A DNA stretch of 64,000 bases from Bradyrhizobium sp. 200 (GCF_023100945.1 NZ_CP064689.1:7856001-7920000), one strand, 5' to 3'. Shown: positions 45,655 through 54,202, counted from the first letter of the stretch. The notes: generated by a model from the sequence alone, not told the origin. Made by a program: numbers and translations.

Positions 45655-45740
45655 GCACCTTCGTCGCTCCACCACACTGCCGGCATACCTCGCGCCTGCA
45701 TAGTGTCCGGGCACTTCGCCAATAATGCAATGACCGCGCT

Positions 45741-45758
45741 CCTAAGCGATGGCTTAGG
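45741..45758. promoter_or_regulatory. Palindromic operator candidate, copy 1
   Basis: CCTAAGC-GATG-GCTTAGG, an 18-base perfect inverted repeat with a 4-base centre. A further half-site CGCTTAGG lies at 45771-45778. The site lies between the divergent starts of the two response regulator genes, about 105 bases before the FixJ-type gene. A related palindrome follows that gene at 46642. Confidence 0.6.
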
Positions 45759-45863
45759 TTTTCGGCTATACGCTTAGGCGAAAGATACCTGTTCATCTCG
45801 ACTGATTGTGCGTAGAATGACACGGGAATAGGAAAATGCGCTTTCCCCCGCAGGATACCGAGA

Positions 45864-46499
45864 ATGGGTGAGGCAAATCCCAGTGTCTTGGTTATCGATG
45901 ACGATCCCGAGTTTCGCGACTCGGTCGTGCGGCTGTTGCGGACAGTCGGCTTACCTGCCCGACAATTTTCGTCTGTTCCCGACTTTCTCAAGGCCGATCC
46001 GCCGGAGGGTCCTACTTGCCTGGTGCTCGACGTGAGAATGCCGGGGCGAAGCGGTCTTGAGCTTCAGCGCGATCTTGTCGCCACAAACAGGCAAGTGCCG
46101 ATCATCTTCATCACAGCGCACGCCGACGTGCCGATGACCGTGCAAGCGATGAAGGGCGGTGCGATAGAGTTTCTGACAAAGCCATTCCGTGATCAGGATC
46201 TGCTTGACGCCATCCAGGCCGGCCTCGCTCGCGATCGTGCCCGTCGAGAGAGTGATAGCGCATTGGCTGCGGTCAAGGAGCGTTTCGACATGCTCAGCTC
46301 CCGCGAGCGTGAAGTCATGCTCCGCGTCGTGGTCGGTCGCCTAAACAAACAGATTGCCAACGATATCGGTATCTCCGAATCCACGGTGAAGGTGCACCGC
46401 GTGAACCTGATGCGGAAGATGAAGGCACGTTCGCTTCCTGAGCTCAGCCGGATGGCGGACCTTCTCAATATAGGACTACAGCAGCCGCAAAACTCCTGA
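45864..46499 (+). CDS. FixJ/NarL-family response regulator with LuxR-type DNA-binding domain
   Basis: A 211-residue two-domain regulator. Receiver (~1-120): VLVIDDDPEFRDSV, phospho-acceptor Asp in CLVLDVRMPGRSGLEL, Thr in IIFITAHAD, Lys in FLTKPFRDQDLLDAI. LuxR-type helix-turn-helix (~145-205): LSSREREVMLRVVVGRLNKQ and IGISESTVKVHRVNLMRKM. ATG 45864 is preceded by GAGAA-type sequence only. It is divergent from the single-domain receiver, and the giant sensor lies just beyond. Two palindromes with CTAAGCGAT-type halves flank it and may be its binding sites. It probably acts with the giant sensor kinase. Confidence 0.92.
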   Translation: MGEANPSVLVIDDDPEFRDSVVRLLRTVGLPARQFSSVPDFLKADPPEGPTCLVLDVRMPGRSGLELQRDLVATNRQVPIIFITAHADVPMTVQAMKGGAIEFLTKPFRDQDLLDAIQAGLARDRARRESDSALAAVKERFDMLSSREREVMLRVVVGRLNKQIANDIGISESTVKVHRVNLMRKMKARSLPELSRMADLLNIGLQQPQNS

Positions 46500-46641
46500 G
46501 CCGGAAAGGCATGGCTCGGCGTTTCGCGCGAGGACGCCGTCTATACGCGCAACTTGCGCCACCGCATTTGCTGCACCGCTCCCCTCCCCTAAGTGCCCAT
46601 CCGGCTAAGAGATTCGGGGCACGAGGATTACGCACTCGCTT

Positions 46642-46657
46642 CTAAGCGATCGCTTAG
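46642..46657. promoter_or_regulatory. Palindromic operator candidate, copy 2
   Basis: CTAAGCGATCGCTTAG, a perfect 16-base palindrome about 140 bases after the FixJ-type regulator stop. It matches the palindrome at 45741-45758 in both half-sites. No T-run follows, so a terminator is less likely than a protein-binding site. Confidence 0.6.
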
Positions 46658-46775
46658 CACAGGCAGCCACAAGCGAACCTCACAGTACCTGCCGCGCAAT
46701 CGACCGCAGCGCCCCGAGCCATCTAAATGTACCTCTCGTCGGAAAAACCGCCTTTCCGGGCACGCGAGGTTATAA

Positions 46776-46960
46776 TGCGCGCATTCATCGGAGGCTTGGC
46801 GCATCCCGAACCGGGATTTGACGCAAATCGCGGCGCTCAAAGTTCGGCGGACAAGACATTCTCTATTCCGCCAACCAAAGTTTCATTCGGATCGTTTCGC
46901 CTGCTTCCGACACATTTTCTCTTGCTGGAAGGCGACGAGCCCGTCTCGACCTTTTTCGCT
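46776..46960 (+). pseudogene. Winged-helix regulator, N-terminal fragment
   Basis: A plus-strand frame contains VSFGSFRLLPTHFLLLEGDEPV, which matches the first strands of the OmpR/CadC-type winged helix in large Bradyrhizobium-type regulators (usual FGPFRLLPAQRLLLEGD). The recognition helices that should follow are missing. The rest of 46500-47094 shows nothing I recognise except the palindrome. Confidence 0.5.
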
Positions 46961-47094
46961 TCAGACGAACACGGAGGGCTTGGGGTCGCCGCGGTCTACG
47001 CTGTAGTGGCGGTCCGCCGGCGCGCGCGATTCGATCCTGACAGCCTTCGCGCTGGCCCCGGCCTCGGTGTAGCCCGCCGCGAGCGCACTGAGCC

Positions 47095-48075
47095 ATGAAC
47101 GATCGATTCTTAGCACTCAAACTGTTTGCCCGCGCCGCGCGCGTCGGCAATTTTTCCAGTGCTGGCCGCGAGCTCGGCCTGTCGCAGCCGTCTGCATCCC
47201 GGCTGATCGCCGCACTCGAGGAGGAGGTTGGCGCGACGCTCTTCAACCGCACCACGCGAGCGGTGAAGCTGACCGAGGCTGGCGCGACGTACCTGATGCG
47301 CGTCGAGGCGATCCTAGCGGCGATCGACGAGGCCGACCACGAAGCGCGCGGAACGGGAGAGTTGCGCGGCTCGCTCCGCGTTGGCACGTCGTCAAGTTTC
47401 GTACTCAGGGAAATCATCCCGCGGCTTCCCGCGTTCATGAAGCAGCACGCGGCGCTGAAGATCGAGCTCGTGGCGAACGACCGCTACCAAGACCTCGTGA
47501 CCGAGGGCATCGACGTGGCGTTCCGGTTCGGCGCCCTACCCGACTCGAGCGCGATGGCGCGCAAAATCATCCACCTGCCGAGAATACTCATGGCCTCCCC
47601 AGACTACCTACGGGAGCGCGGCACGCCCACGGTGCCGTCGGACCTCGCGCGCCATTCGGTGATCATCGGTCCGGCGCACCCCTCGCCGACTTTCTCCTTC
47701 CGCAAGGACGGTCGCGTCACCTCCGTGCGTGTTGACAGCCAGCTCGCTATCACCATCAATGAAGGAGTTACGGCAAGCGCCGTCGCCGGGCTCGGGATCG
47801 TCGCGTCGAGCGAAAACAGCGCGCGGGCAGAACTCGAGGCCGGACAGCTCGTGCGGGTGCTGTCTGACTGGGATTTCGGCTCGATGGAACTGAATGCGCT
47901 CTTCGTCAACGGAAAGAGCGTAAAGCCTGCCGCACGGGCACTTGCCGACTTTCTTCTCAAGGAACTCCGTGCTGCCGGGCTCGACGCGCGGCGACCGCCG
48001 AGCGAGAACGAGAGCGCCGGCGCCCGATACCAAGGACGCGCCATCGCGAAGACCGCCGCGAAACTCCAAGGCTGA
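47095..48075 (+). CDS. LysR-family transcriptional regulator
   Basis: A 326-residue LysR regulator of the CrgA/AaeR-like branch. Winged helix: LKLFARAARVGNFSSAGREL, QPSASRLIAALEEEVGATLF. The effector domain from ~residue 95 contains LRVGTSSSFVLREIIPRL and the C-terminal DWDFGSMELNALFVNG. The tail from ~residue 295 is unusually long and charged (RRPPSENESAGARYQG). It precedes element copy 10 and the molybdopterin oxidoreductase on the same strand. A C-terminal fragment of a paralogue lies at 10967-11110. Target genes are unknown; the adjacent oxidoreductase pair is a candidate. Confidence 0.9.
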   Translation: MNDRFLALKLFARAARVGNFSSAGRELGLSQPSASRLIAALEEEVGATLFNRTTRAVKLTEAGATYLMRVEAILAAIDEADHEARGTGELRGSLRVGTSSSFVLREIIPRLPAFMKQHAALKIELVANDRYQDLVTEGIDVAFRFGALPDSSAMARKIIHLPRILMASPDYLRERGTPTVPSDLARHSVIIGPAHPSPTFSFRKDGRVTSVRVDSQLAITINEGVTASAVAGLGIVASSENSARAELEAGQLVRVLSDWDFGSMELNALFVNGKSVKPAARALADFLLKELRAAGLDARRPPSENESAGARYQGRAIAKTAAKLQG

Positions 48076-48261
48076 ACGACGCGATCAGAACGCGGCAGAG
48101 TGCTGGCAGCGTCGACCGCGCAATCAAGCGGAAGGGTGCTGGCAGCGTGGAAGAGGAGGCAGAGCGCCAGGTCAGCACGGTACCGAGCTGCTAGGGCAGT
48201 CGGCGTCGGGTGCGCGCGCGAACCCGATGCGGAAGGCGGACGGCCGCCATAACGCGCGGCT

Positions 48262-48285
48262 ATCGACTTCATGGCGTGACGTCAT
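48262..48285 (+). promoter_or_regulatory. Copy 10 of the 24-bp shared element (E type)
   Basis: Plus strand ATCGA-CTT-CATGGCGT-GACGTCAT. It lies 119 bases before the molybdopterin oxidoreductase start at 48404. The right end is GTCAT, as in the msr-type copies, which links the E and msr types. Confidence 0.6.
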
Positions 48286-48403
48286 TTCCCATTCGCCGCG
48301 GGGAATTCCATGCTTCGCCGGTACCTCGCTCATCCGTCGCACAGCAGCTTCGCGTGTTGTGCGAGACAACGCTTCTTTCACCCGCCGACGGAGGAAATCC
48401 GCC

Positions 48404-49009
48404 ATGGTCACTCGCGGTTTCACAGGCCGCCAATCCGGATCAGAACCATCGGACCGGATCCCCCCGGGACAGCACCTCGTCGACAATTTCCCGGTGCTTA
48501 CGGCTGGCCCCACGCCGCGGATCGAGCCCGCGGACTGGACTTTCACGCTGAAGGTCGGACCTCGTCCGGTCAAAGCGTGGAGCTGGTCGGAGTTCAACGC
48601 GCTTCCACGAACCAGGATGACGCGAGACATCCACTGCGTGACCTCGTGGTCGAAGCTCAACACCGCCTGGGAGGGCGTGGCCGTCGACGACATTCTCGCC
48701 GACGCTGGCCTTAGCGCACCGACTCCGTTTGCACTCGCACATTGCTACGACGGATACTCCACCAACGTGCCGCTCGCCGACCTCGCAAGCGGGAAGGCGA
48801 TGGTCGCGCTCAAGTATGAAGGCCAGCCGCTGCCGCGAGACCACGGGGGGCCGGCGCGCCTACTCGTGCCGCATCTCTACTTCTGGAAGTCGGCGAAGTG
48901 GGTGAACGGACTTCAGTTCACGGAGCGCGACGAGGCCGGCTTCTGGGAGCTGCGCGGATACCACATGTACGGCGATCCGTGGAAAGAACAGCGATACACG
49001 AATGACTGA
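48404..49009 (+). CDS. Sulfite-oxidase-like molybdopterin oxidoreductase
   Basis: A 201-residue protein made of the sulfite-oxidase-family molybdopterin domain. The family includes sulfite dehydrogenases and MsrP (YedY), which repairs methionine sulfoxide in the periplasm. Seen: PADWTFTLKVGPRPVKAWSW, the molybdenum-ligand Cys in DIHCVTSWSK, GYSTNVPLADL, and HGGPARLLVPHLYFWKSAKW. No Tat signal, unlike MsrP, so it probably works in the cytoplasm. ATG 48404 has GGAGGAAATCC upstream. It overlaps the ferredoxin-reductase-like gene by 8 bases; that protein is the probable electron partner. A methionine-sulfoxide or other S/N-oxide reductase is plausible in this setting, but the substrate is unproven. 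Confidence 0.88.
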   Translation: MVTRGFTGRQSGSEPSDRIPPGQHLVDNFPVLTAGPTPRIEPADWTFTLKVGPRPVKAWSWSEFNALPRTRMTRDIHCVTSWSKLNTAWEGVAVDDILADAGLSAPTPFALAHCYDGYSTNVPLADLASGKAMVALKYEGQPLPRDHGGPARLLVPHLYFWKSAKWVNGLQFTERDEAGFWELRGYHMYGDPWKEQRYTND

Positions 49010-49748
49010 AGCGATTGCCGCAACTGCGCGATGGCAGAGCTGTGCGATTGTCGAGATCGCGGCGAGGACGCCGGCTATCAAGAGCTTCTTTCTCAGCCTC
49101 TCCGAAACGTTCGACCATACGGCCGGACAGCACGTTGACGTGCGGCTGACTGCGCCCAACGGCTACACTGCCATGCGCAGCTACTCGATCGCCTCCGCCC
49201 CGAGCGATTCCAAGGTGATCGAGCTGGCGATTGAGCGTCTCCCGGACGGCGAGGTCTCGCCATTCTTCCACGACGTCGCCCAAGTAGGCGACACGATCGA
49301 GCTTCGCGGGCCGCTTGGCGGACACTTTCTCTGGCCGGGGCCCTCCAGCAAACCAGTGCTCTTGATCGGCGCCGGCTCCGGCGTCGTGCCGCTCATGGCC
49401 ATGATCCGGTATCGGAAGGCCAGCGGCGAGCCGGTGCCTGTCGCGCTGTCGCTCTCCTCCAGGACCTGGGGTGACGTGCTGTTCAGGGACGAGCTCCTCG
49501 AGATCGAGAGCTCGCTTCCCGATTTCGCGCTCGCCTTGGCGCTGACACGCGAGCCTGCGACGCGGCGCACCGACTTCAGCAGGCGGATCGACGCCAGGAT
49601 GATCGCGGACGTCGCGGCGCGGCTGCCTGAGTCCCCCGGCTGCGCTTTCGTGTGCGGGTCGAACGCCTTCGTCGACATCGCGGTGGATGCCGCGCTCGCT
49701 TTGGGACTGGAAGCCGGAGCCATCAAGACCGAACGCTATGGCGCTTGA
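49002..49748 (+). CDS. FAD/NAD(P)H oxidoreductase (ferredoxin reductase family)
   Basis: A 248-residue flavin reductase of the ferredoxin-NADP reductase fold without a ferredoxin domain. Seen: FAD-binding MRSYSIASAP near residue 65, GGHFLWPG, NAD-binding LLIGAGSGVVPLMAMIRY near 125, and C-terminal AFVCGSNAFVDIA. It overlaps the molybdopterin gene by 8 bases. It likely delivers electrons from NAD(P)H to that enzyme, making a two-component soluble system. Pairs of this kind recur in alphaproteobacteria and actinobacteria but are poorly characterised. Confidence 0.88.
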   Translation: MTEAIAATARWQSCAIVEIAARTPAIKSFFLSLSETFDHTAGQHVDVRLTAPNGYTAMRSYSIASAPSDSKVIELAIERLPDGEVSPFFHDVAQVGDTIELRGPLGGHFLWPGPSSKPVLLIGAGSGVVPLMAMIRYRKASGEPVPVALSLSSRTWGDVLFRDELLEIESSLPDFALALALTREPATRRTDFSRRIDARMIADVAARLPESPGCAFVCGSNAFVDIAVDAALALGLEAGAIKTERYGA

Positions 49749-49849
49749 GTGACGATCCTTCTCGTTTTGCGAGAGGCTCGTTTTCGCAATCGCCAGATTA
49801 TCCACTTGGCCAGCGCCAGCTACGGTCATAGGCGCAAGGAGACGTGTCG

Positions 49850-49950
49850 GTGAACGAAACGGGAGCCACGCGGATGCTGTCCAAAAGGATCGATGTCAAC
49901 GGCTTGAAGGTCTACTGCCGTGAACGCGGCGCGCCTTGCCGGGGCACTTC
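49850..49950 (+). pseudogene. Alpha/beta hydrolase N-terminal remnant
   Basis: From GTG 49850 (GGAG nearby) the frame reads SKRIDVNGLKVYCRERGAP, the typical first strands of an alpha/beta hydrolase, then leaves the family at GTSTSRST. Everything with the catalytic triad is missing. Confidence 0.5.
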
Positions 49951-49998
49951 GACATCGAGATCGACTGCATCGCAGCACTCTAGAAGCGGGATACGAAC

Positions 49999-50685
49999 AT
50001 GTTTTCAGTAATTTTTGAGGTCCTCCCCAATAAAGAGAACTGGGATGACTACCTGGACAACGCCAAGATGTTGCGCCCCGAGCTGGAGCATGTGGAAGGC
50101 TTCGTCGACAACATCCGCTACAAGAGCCTGACCCGCGAGGGTTGGATCCTTTCGCTTTCGAACTGGCGGGACGAGAAGTCGCTCGTCCGCTGGCGCACCC
50201 GCATGCGCCATCACGAGGTCCAGCAGAAGGGTCGCGACGAAATCCTCGCAGATTACCACCTCCGCGTCGGCCAGATCACTGCTGACAATCAGGTGCCTGC
50301 GGGGTACGCCCTCACGGAGCAGCGGCTCGACGAGACCGAAGTCGGGGAAGGAACGACGGTCACGCTGATCAACGCGACGCGCCCCGCGGAGTGGAAGCAG
50401 ACCAACAACCCGTACGATTGCGCCGAGTGGCTCGGCCTGAATCCGTGGGCCGCCGACAGCACGTCCTGGGACATCTTCGACGCCATACTTACGCCCGGCG
50501 ACCTGATTCTGCTCATATCCTGGAAGGACGCCGCTGCGGCGCAGGCCTACGAGGACGCTTCCGCGCCGAATGACAATGCGAGGGTCCGTAAAGTGCGGAT
50601 CGTGCGCGACTACGGGAAATACGACCGTCGCGAGGCGCCTCAGTACTACGCAGATGCCGAGGGCGGCGAGACCCTCCACGCCTGA
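49999..50685 (+). CDS. Antibiotic-biosynthesis-monooxygenase (ABM) fold protein
   Basis: A 228-residue protein with two ferredoxin-like ABM repeats. Repeat 1 is residues ~1-95: MFSVIFEVLPNKENWDDYLD, VEGFVDNIRYKSL, GWILSLSNWRDEKSLVRWR, HHEVQQKGRD. Repeat 2 is residues ~115-210 and begins TTVTLINATRP, with DLILLISWKDAAAAQAYED. Such proteins include haem-degrading and quinol-type monooxygenases and many of unknown role. ATG at 49999 has AGAAGCGGG upstream. It follows the hydrolase remnant and stands alone. No haem- or flavin-contact residues could be assigned with confidence. Confidence 0.82.
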   Translation: MFSVIFEVLPNKENWDDYLDNAKMLRPELEHVEGFVDNIRYKSLTREGWILSLSNWRDEKSLVRWRTRMRHHEVQQKGRDEILADYHLRVGQITADNQVPAGYALTEQRLDETEVGEGTTVTLINATRPAEWKQTNNPYDCAEWLGLNPWAADSTSWDIFDAILTPGDLILLISWKDAAAAQAYEDASAPNDNARVRKVRIVRDYGKYDRREAPQYYADAEGGETLHA

Positions 50686-50689
50686 CACC

Positions 50690-51280
50690 GCTCCGTCGGG
50701 AAGGGCCGACCTGCTGCGAGTTCGACTCTGCGTTCGCCCAAGGGCCCAGGCGGAGCCAAGGTCGATCTCGCGAGGCGGCGGCGCCGGCGTCTTATCAAGG
50801 AGACCGGCTCGAGCGCTTGCGCTAACTCGGCCTGGGCGGAGCGCGGCGTGAAGTGCTGCGGGCAATTCAAGCTGGAGCAAGACCGCGCGCTCGACCTTGG
50901 TTTTGTAGCCAGGCGACACGAGGCGCTGCGCCAGATCGGTATCGTCCTTCAGGTCTCTCAATTCCGTGAGGCTCGTCCTGCAGGACCACGAGCCCGACCC
51001 GATCCCAGTGCACCTCGTGCACGCGAGACGGGCGATCCTGCCCCTGAAGCTGCGCCGCTTCACGCAGTTCGCCGCGTCTCGGCTGCGCAAGTCGCTGGCG
51101 GCTGACCTGGCGAAGCTCTCTGCGCCGAAGCAGCGCCGAAAAGAAGAAGTAGCCGGCTCACGCGTTCGGGCGTCCACTCATGCATAACAAAAATAACTCA
51201 AACTCGCGCGACGCGCCTACCGGAGCCGCACTGGACAAGCGATTATCCTTGCGGAAACCGGGCCACGCGCGACGAGCCGA
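50690..51280. other. No gene recognised
   Basis: About 590 bases between the ABM protein and the peroxiredoxin cassette. Arg/Ala-rich short frames on both strands carry no domain that I recognise. An older gene may have decayed here, but I cannot name it. Confidence 0.45.
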
Positions 51281-51937
51281 ATGTCACTCCAAGACGAACT
51301 GGACGTCCTAAAAGCCGAGTGTCTCGCCAAGGCCCCGCCGAACGTGACGCTGGCGCGGCAGCGGGCAGTCGAGGCGCTGGCCGCGTCCGGGCTCGCCGAG
51401 AGGGCGGCCCACGCCGGCGAGCAAGCCCCCGCCTTCCGGTTGCGTGACGGCCACGGCCGGTCGTTCTCGTCGCGCGAGGCGCTGCGCCGCGGCCCGGTCG
51501 TCCTCGTGTTCTACAGGGGACGGTGGTCCCCCTACTGCAACGTCGAGCTCCGCGCGGTCGAGGCCGCCTCTCACGACATACGCAGCCTCGGCGCCTCACT
51601 GGTCGCCGCCTCGCAGCAGACGCCGCACAACAGCCTGGAGACCCAATGGCGCAACAGGCTTTCGTTCGCAAGCCTGGTCGACGCGGGAGGCAAGGTCGCG
51701 CACGCTTTCGGCCTGCGTTGGAAGGCCTCCGACGAACTGCGCGCCGTCCATGAGGGCTGCGGCGCCGACCTTGCAGCCTTCAACGGTGATGCGAGCTGGA
51801 CCTTGACCATGCCGGCCCGGTACGTCGTGGCGCCCAGCGGAACGATCGAATACGCCGACATCAGCGTCGACTACACGCAGCGCGGCGACCCGTCCGAACT
51901 GATCCCGGTCCTCGCCCACCTCGCCGGAGCAACCTAA
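51281..51937 (+). CDS. Peroxiredoxin-like protein with Ser at the first active-site position
   Basis: A 218-residue redoxin-fold protein. N-terminal helix, then GEQAPAFRLRDGHGRSFSS, active-site segment FYRGRWSPYCNVELRAVE, LVAASQQTPHNSLETQWRN, and WTLTMPARYVVAPSGTIEYA. In sister proteins of this window the segment is WCPFC or WCPAC; here it is WSPYC, so the first Cys is lost and only the second remains. Activity may be changed or absent. ATG at 51281 has no strong ribosome binding site. It lies 13 bases before the LysR gene, same strand, as the first gene of a three-gene unit. Confidence 0.8.
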   Translation: MSLQDELDVLKAECLAKAPPNVTLARQRAVEALAASGLAERAAHAGEQAPAFRLRDGHGRSFSSREALRRGPVVLVFYRGRWSPYCNVELRAVEAASHDIRSLGASLVAASQQTPHNSLETQWRNRLSFASLVDAGGKVAHAFGLRWKASDELRAVHEGCGADLAAFNGDASWTLTMPARYVVAPSGTIEYADISVDYTQRGDPSELIPVLAHLAGAT

Positions 51938-51950
51938 CGGAGAACAACCG

Positions 51951-52886
51951 ATGGAGCTTCATCAAGTTCGCTACTTCCTCGCCGTCGCGTCGACACTCAA
52001 CTTCACCCGCGCGGCCGAGCAGTGCAATGTCACGCAGCCCGCCCTGACCAAGGGGGTGCAGAAGCTCGAGCAGGAGCTCGGCGGCCAGCTGATCTACCGT
52101 GAACGCCAGCTGACGCAGCTCACCGACCTTGGAAAGGAAGTCCTTCCGATGCTGGCGCGCACATTGGCCTCGGCGGAGGCGGTGCGTCGCAGGGCCCAGG
52201 AGTTCCAACGCAAGGAAGTCGCGCCACTGAAGATCGGCCTCGCCCCCTCCATCTCGGCGTCGCTCGTCCTCGATCCGATCGCGGAGATCGCAAAGTTCGT
52301 CCCTGGACTTCACGTCGAGCTGCGCGAGGGCGCGGCGAAGAAGCTCGTCGACCTCTTGCTTGAGGGGGAGATCAACGCTGCAATGGTCGGAGACATGCAG
52401 GACATGCCCGAGCGCATCGACGACTGGTCGCTGTTCGAGGAGCGCTACGTCGCGGTTCTCGCGCCGACACACCGGCTCGCAAACCGTCCCTCCATTGGCA
52501 TCGACGACCTCCGTGAGACCATCTTGCTCGAACGCGCCGAATGCGACGTCACCCCGAAGATCCAGCGGTTGTATTTCCCCGAGGAACCGCCCCACCTCGG
52601 CCACTGCAGCGGTCATGACTTGCACCTGCAGCACATGGCCGCCGCTGGCTTCGGCGTGATACTCGCGCCCGAGCACATGCCACGTCTTCCGACGCTCAAG
52701 ACCATTCCGCTCGAAGGCGACCCGGTTTCGCGGGAGGTGCGGCTACTGGCTGTGCAGGGGCGCCGCTACTCGCCGGCGCTGGACGCTTTCGTCAAGGTCG
52801 CGCGGCTTCGCGACTGGTCGGTCCAAGTCCCCGGCCGGGGCGTGCCGCACGCAACGGTCCCGGAGACGGCGAGAGTGCCCGCATGA
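51951..52886 (+). CDS. LysR-family transcriptional regulator (copy 2 of cassette)
   Basis: A 311-residue near-twin of the regulator at 31890-32825. The N-terminal ~110 residues are almost unchanged (YFLAVASTLNFTRAAEQCN, TQPALTKGVQKLEQELGG). Differences lie mainly in the effector domain, e.g. ERAECDVTPK against ERAGCDVAPK. The same GGAGAACAACCG precedes the ATG. It sits between two peroxiredoxin genes: 13 bases after the first and overlapping the second by 4 bases (ATGA). This is the more complete version of the cassette. It probably controls the peroxiredoxins in response to oxidants. Confidence 0.92.
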   Translation: MELHQVRYFLAVASTLNFTRAAEQCNVTQPALTKGVQKLEQELGGQLIYRERQLTQLTDLGKEVLPMLARTLASAEAVRRRAQEFQRKEVAPLKIGLAPSISASLVLDPIAEIAKFVPGLHVELREGAAKKLVDLLLEGEINAAMVGDMQDMPERIDDWSLFEERYVAVLAPTHRLANRPSIGIDDLRETILLERAECDVTPKIQRLYFPEEPPHLGHCSGHDLHLQHMAAAGFGVILAPEHMPRLPTLKTIPLEGDPVSREVRLLAVQGRRYSPALDAFVKVARLRDWSVQVPGRGVPHATVPETARVPA

Positions 52887-53707
52887 CCACGACACGCACG
52901 CCGGCGGCCAACCGCTTCCAGCCAATCGACCCGCAGCCTGACGACGCCCCACCGATGCCAAACCACACCGACAAGACACTCGCCCGGATTCGCACCGAGC
53001 TGTTGACGACGTTCAGCGCTGCGGACTGGGAGTCATACAACCACCTCGTGGGCTGGCTGCGCGATACAGACGTGGCATCGCAGGCGTTGAAGGCCGGAGA
53101 CACCGCGCCGGACTTCCTCCTGCCGGACGCCGACGGCCGTCTCCACTCCTCCGAGCAGCTGCGCCGCAACGGCCCCCTCGTCCTGAGTTTCTTCCGAGGC
53201 GGCTGGTGTCCGTTCTGCACCGCTGAGCTGTGCGCCCTCCAGGCCGCGAAGGACATGTTCGAGAGCGTCGGCGCGACCCTCGCCGTCGTGACACCCGAGA
53301 CGAGGGACTTCCCGCGGCAGCTCAAGCGGAGCCTGGGCTTGAACCTGAAGGTGCTCTCCGACGTCGACTACGGCGTTGCCATGTCGTATGGCGTGTTGTT
53401 CCGGGTGCCCGACGAGACCAAAGCGCACTATTCCGGGCTAGGCTTCGACTTCGGCGCCCGGCACGGGTCACCGGTCTGGATGCTGCCCATTCCCGCGACC
53501 TACGTGATCGACGCGGAAGGCCGGATCCGCAGCGCGTTCGTCGAGCCCGACTTCACGATACGGGAGGAGCCGGCGCAAATCCTGGCCTCGCTGCGCCAGG
53601 CCGCTTCCATATCCTGGCTGGAAGGGTCTGCCATCCAGCGCCAAGACCACGAGTCGCGGACTAGGCAAGGAAGCGAACAAACGACAACTTTCTCCTTGGT
53701 GATCTGA
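52883..53707 (+). CDS. Peroxiredoxin-like protein (AhpC/TSA family), second copy
   Basis: A 274-residue protein that matches the one at 31159-31893 over ~240 residues: same N-terminal extension (ANRFQPIDPQPDDAPPMPN), active site FFRGGWCPFCTAELCALQ and WMLPIPATYVIDAEGRIRS. The last ~30 residues (SWLEGSAIQRQDHESRTRQ and on) are unrelated to the first copy and run to the next stop, so the natural end was lost where the duplicated segment stops. The catalytic domain is complete, so it is probably active. It is translationally coupled to LysR by an ATGA overlap. Confidence 0.87.
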   Translation: MTTTRTPAANRFQPIDPQPDDAPPMPNHTDKTLARIRTELLTTFSAADWESYNHLVGWLRDTDVASQALKAGDTAPDFLLPDADGRLHSSEQLRRNGPLVLSFFRGGWCPFCTAELCALQAAKDMFESVGATLAVVTPETRDFPRQLKRSLGLNLKVLSDVDYGVAMSYGVLFRVPDETKAHYSGLGFDFGARHGSPVWMLPIPATYVIDAEGRIRSAFVEPDFTIREEPAQILASLRQAASISWLEGSAIQRQDHESRTRQGSEQTTTFSLVI

Positions 53708-53780
53708 TGATCAATGTCTGCCGACGGACATGCGTCGCCCTGGCACGCGACGCGTCGCGCGCGCCGCTGAAAGAGATAAA

Positions 53781-53900
53781 ATGTCGGTGGAGAGCAACGT
53801 TGTTAAAGGTGTTACAAAGCCGGCATCCGACCAGCCGGACTATGATGCCTTCGTCAGCTATGCGACGAAAGAGTCTCGCCACAGCGAGTCAGTTCGCGCA
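53781..53900 (+). pseudogene. Possible TIR-domain protein fragment
   Basis: From ATG 53781 the frame reads MSVESNVVKGVTKPASDQ, then PDYDAFVSYATKES, which resembles the first strand of a TIR domain (YDAFVSYA). The rest of the domain does not follow. The remaining sequence to 54160 holds unassigned frames on both strands, including a 90-codon minus-strand frame at 53889-54161 with no family. Confidence 0.4.
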
Positions 53901-54202
53901 TTTGAGGGCGGTGGGCGTTTCTTCCCATCTTGGCGCTTGGAAGGTTGATCCCTTGGTTTCGATCGGCTTGCCGCCCTCAAAACGGCCTTCCGCCATGCCA
54001 TGCAGCTTGCCTAACTCTCCGGAAATGTCGCCCCGCACACGCTGCGCCACGCAGCCGCGACATGAAAAGGCCTGGGTCGGCGCGTCCGGCAAGCCAATGA
54101 CAAAAGAGCAAGTGCTAGCCGTGGCGAAACCCTTCTTCGGACATTGATTGATAACAAGCATTGGTCAGGCATGTCGGCCACACCTCAACGAAAGGCATCA
54201 AA

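Noticed and set aside
48099..48147. Two imperfect tandem copies of GTGCTGGCAGCGT after the LysR gene
   Set aside because: Only two units of about 32 bases, not repeated elsewhere. Too little to call a functional repeat.
49756..49790. Hairpin CCTTCTCG-TTTT-GCGAGAGG as a terminator after the flavin reductase gene
   Set aside because: The stem needs a bulge and the T-run is short and displaced, so I do not call a terminator.
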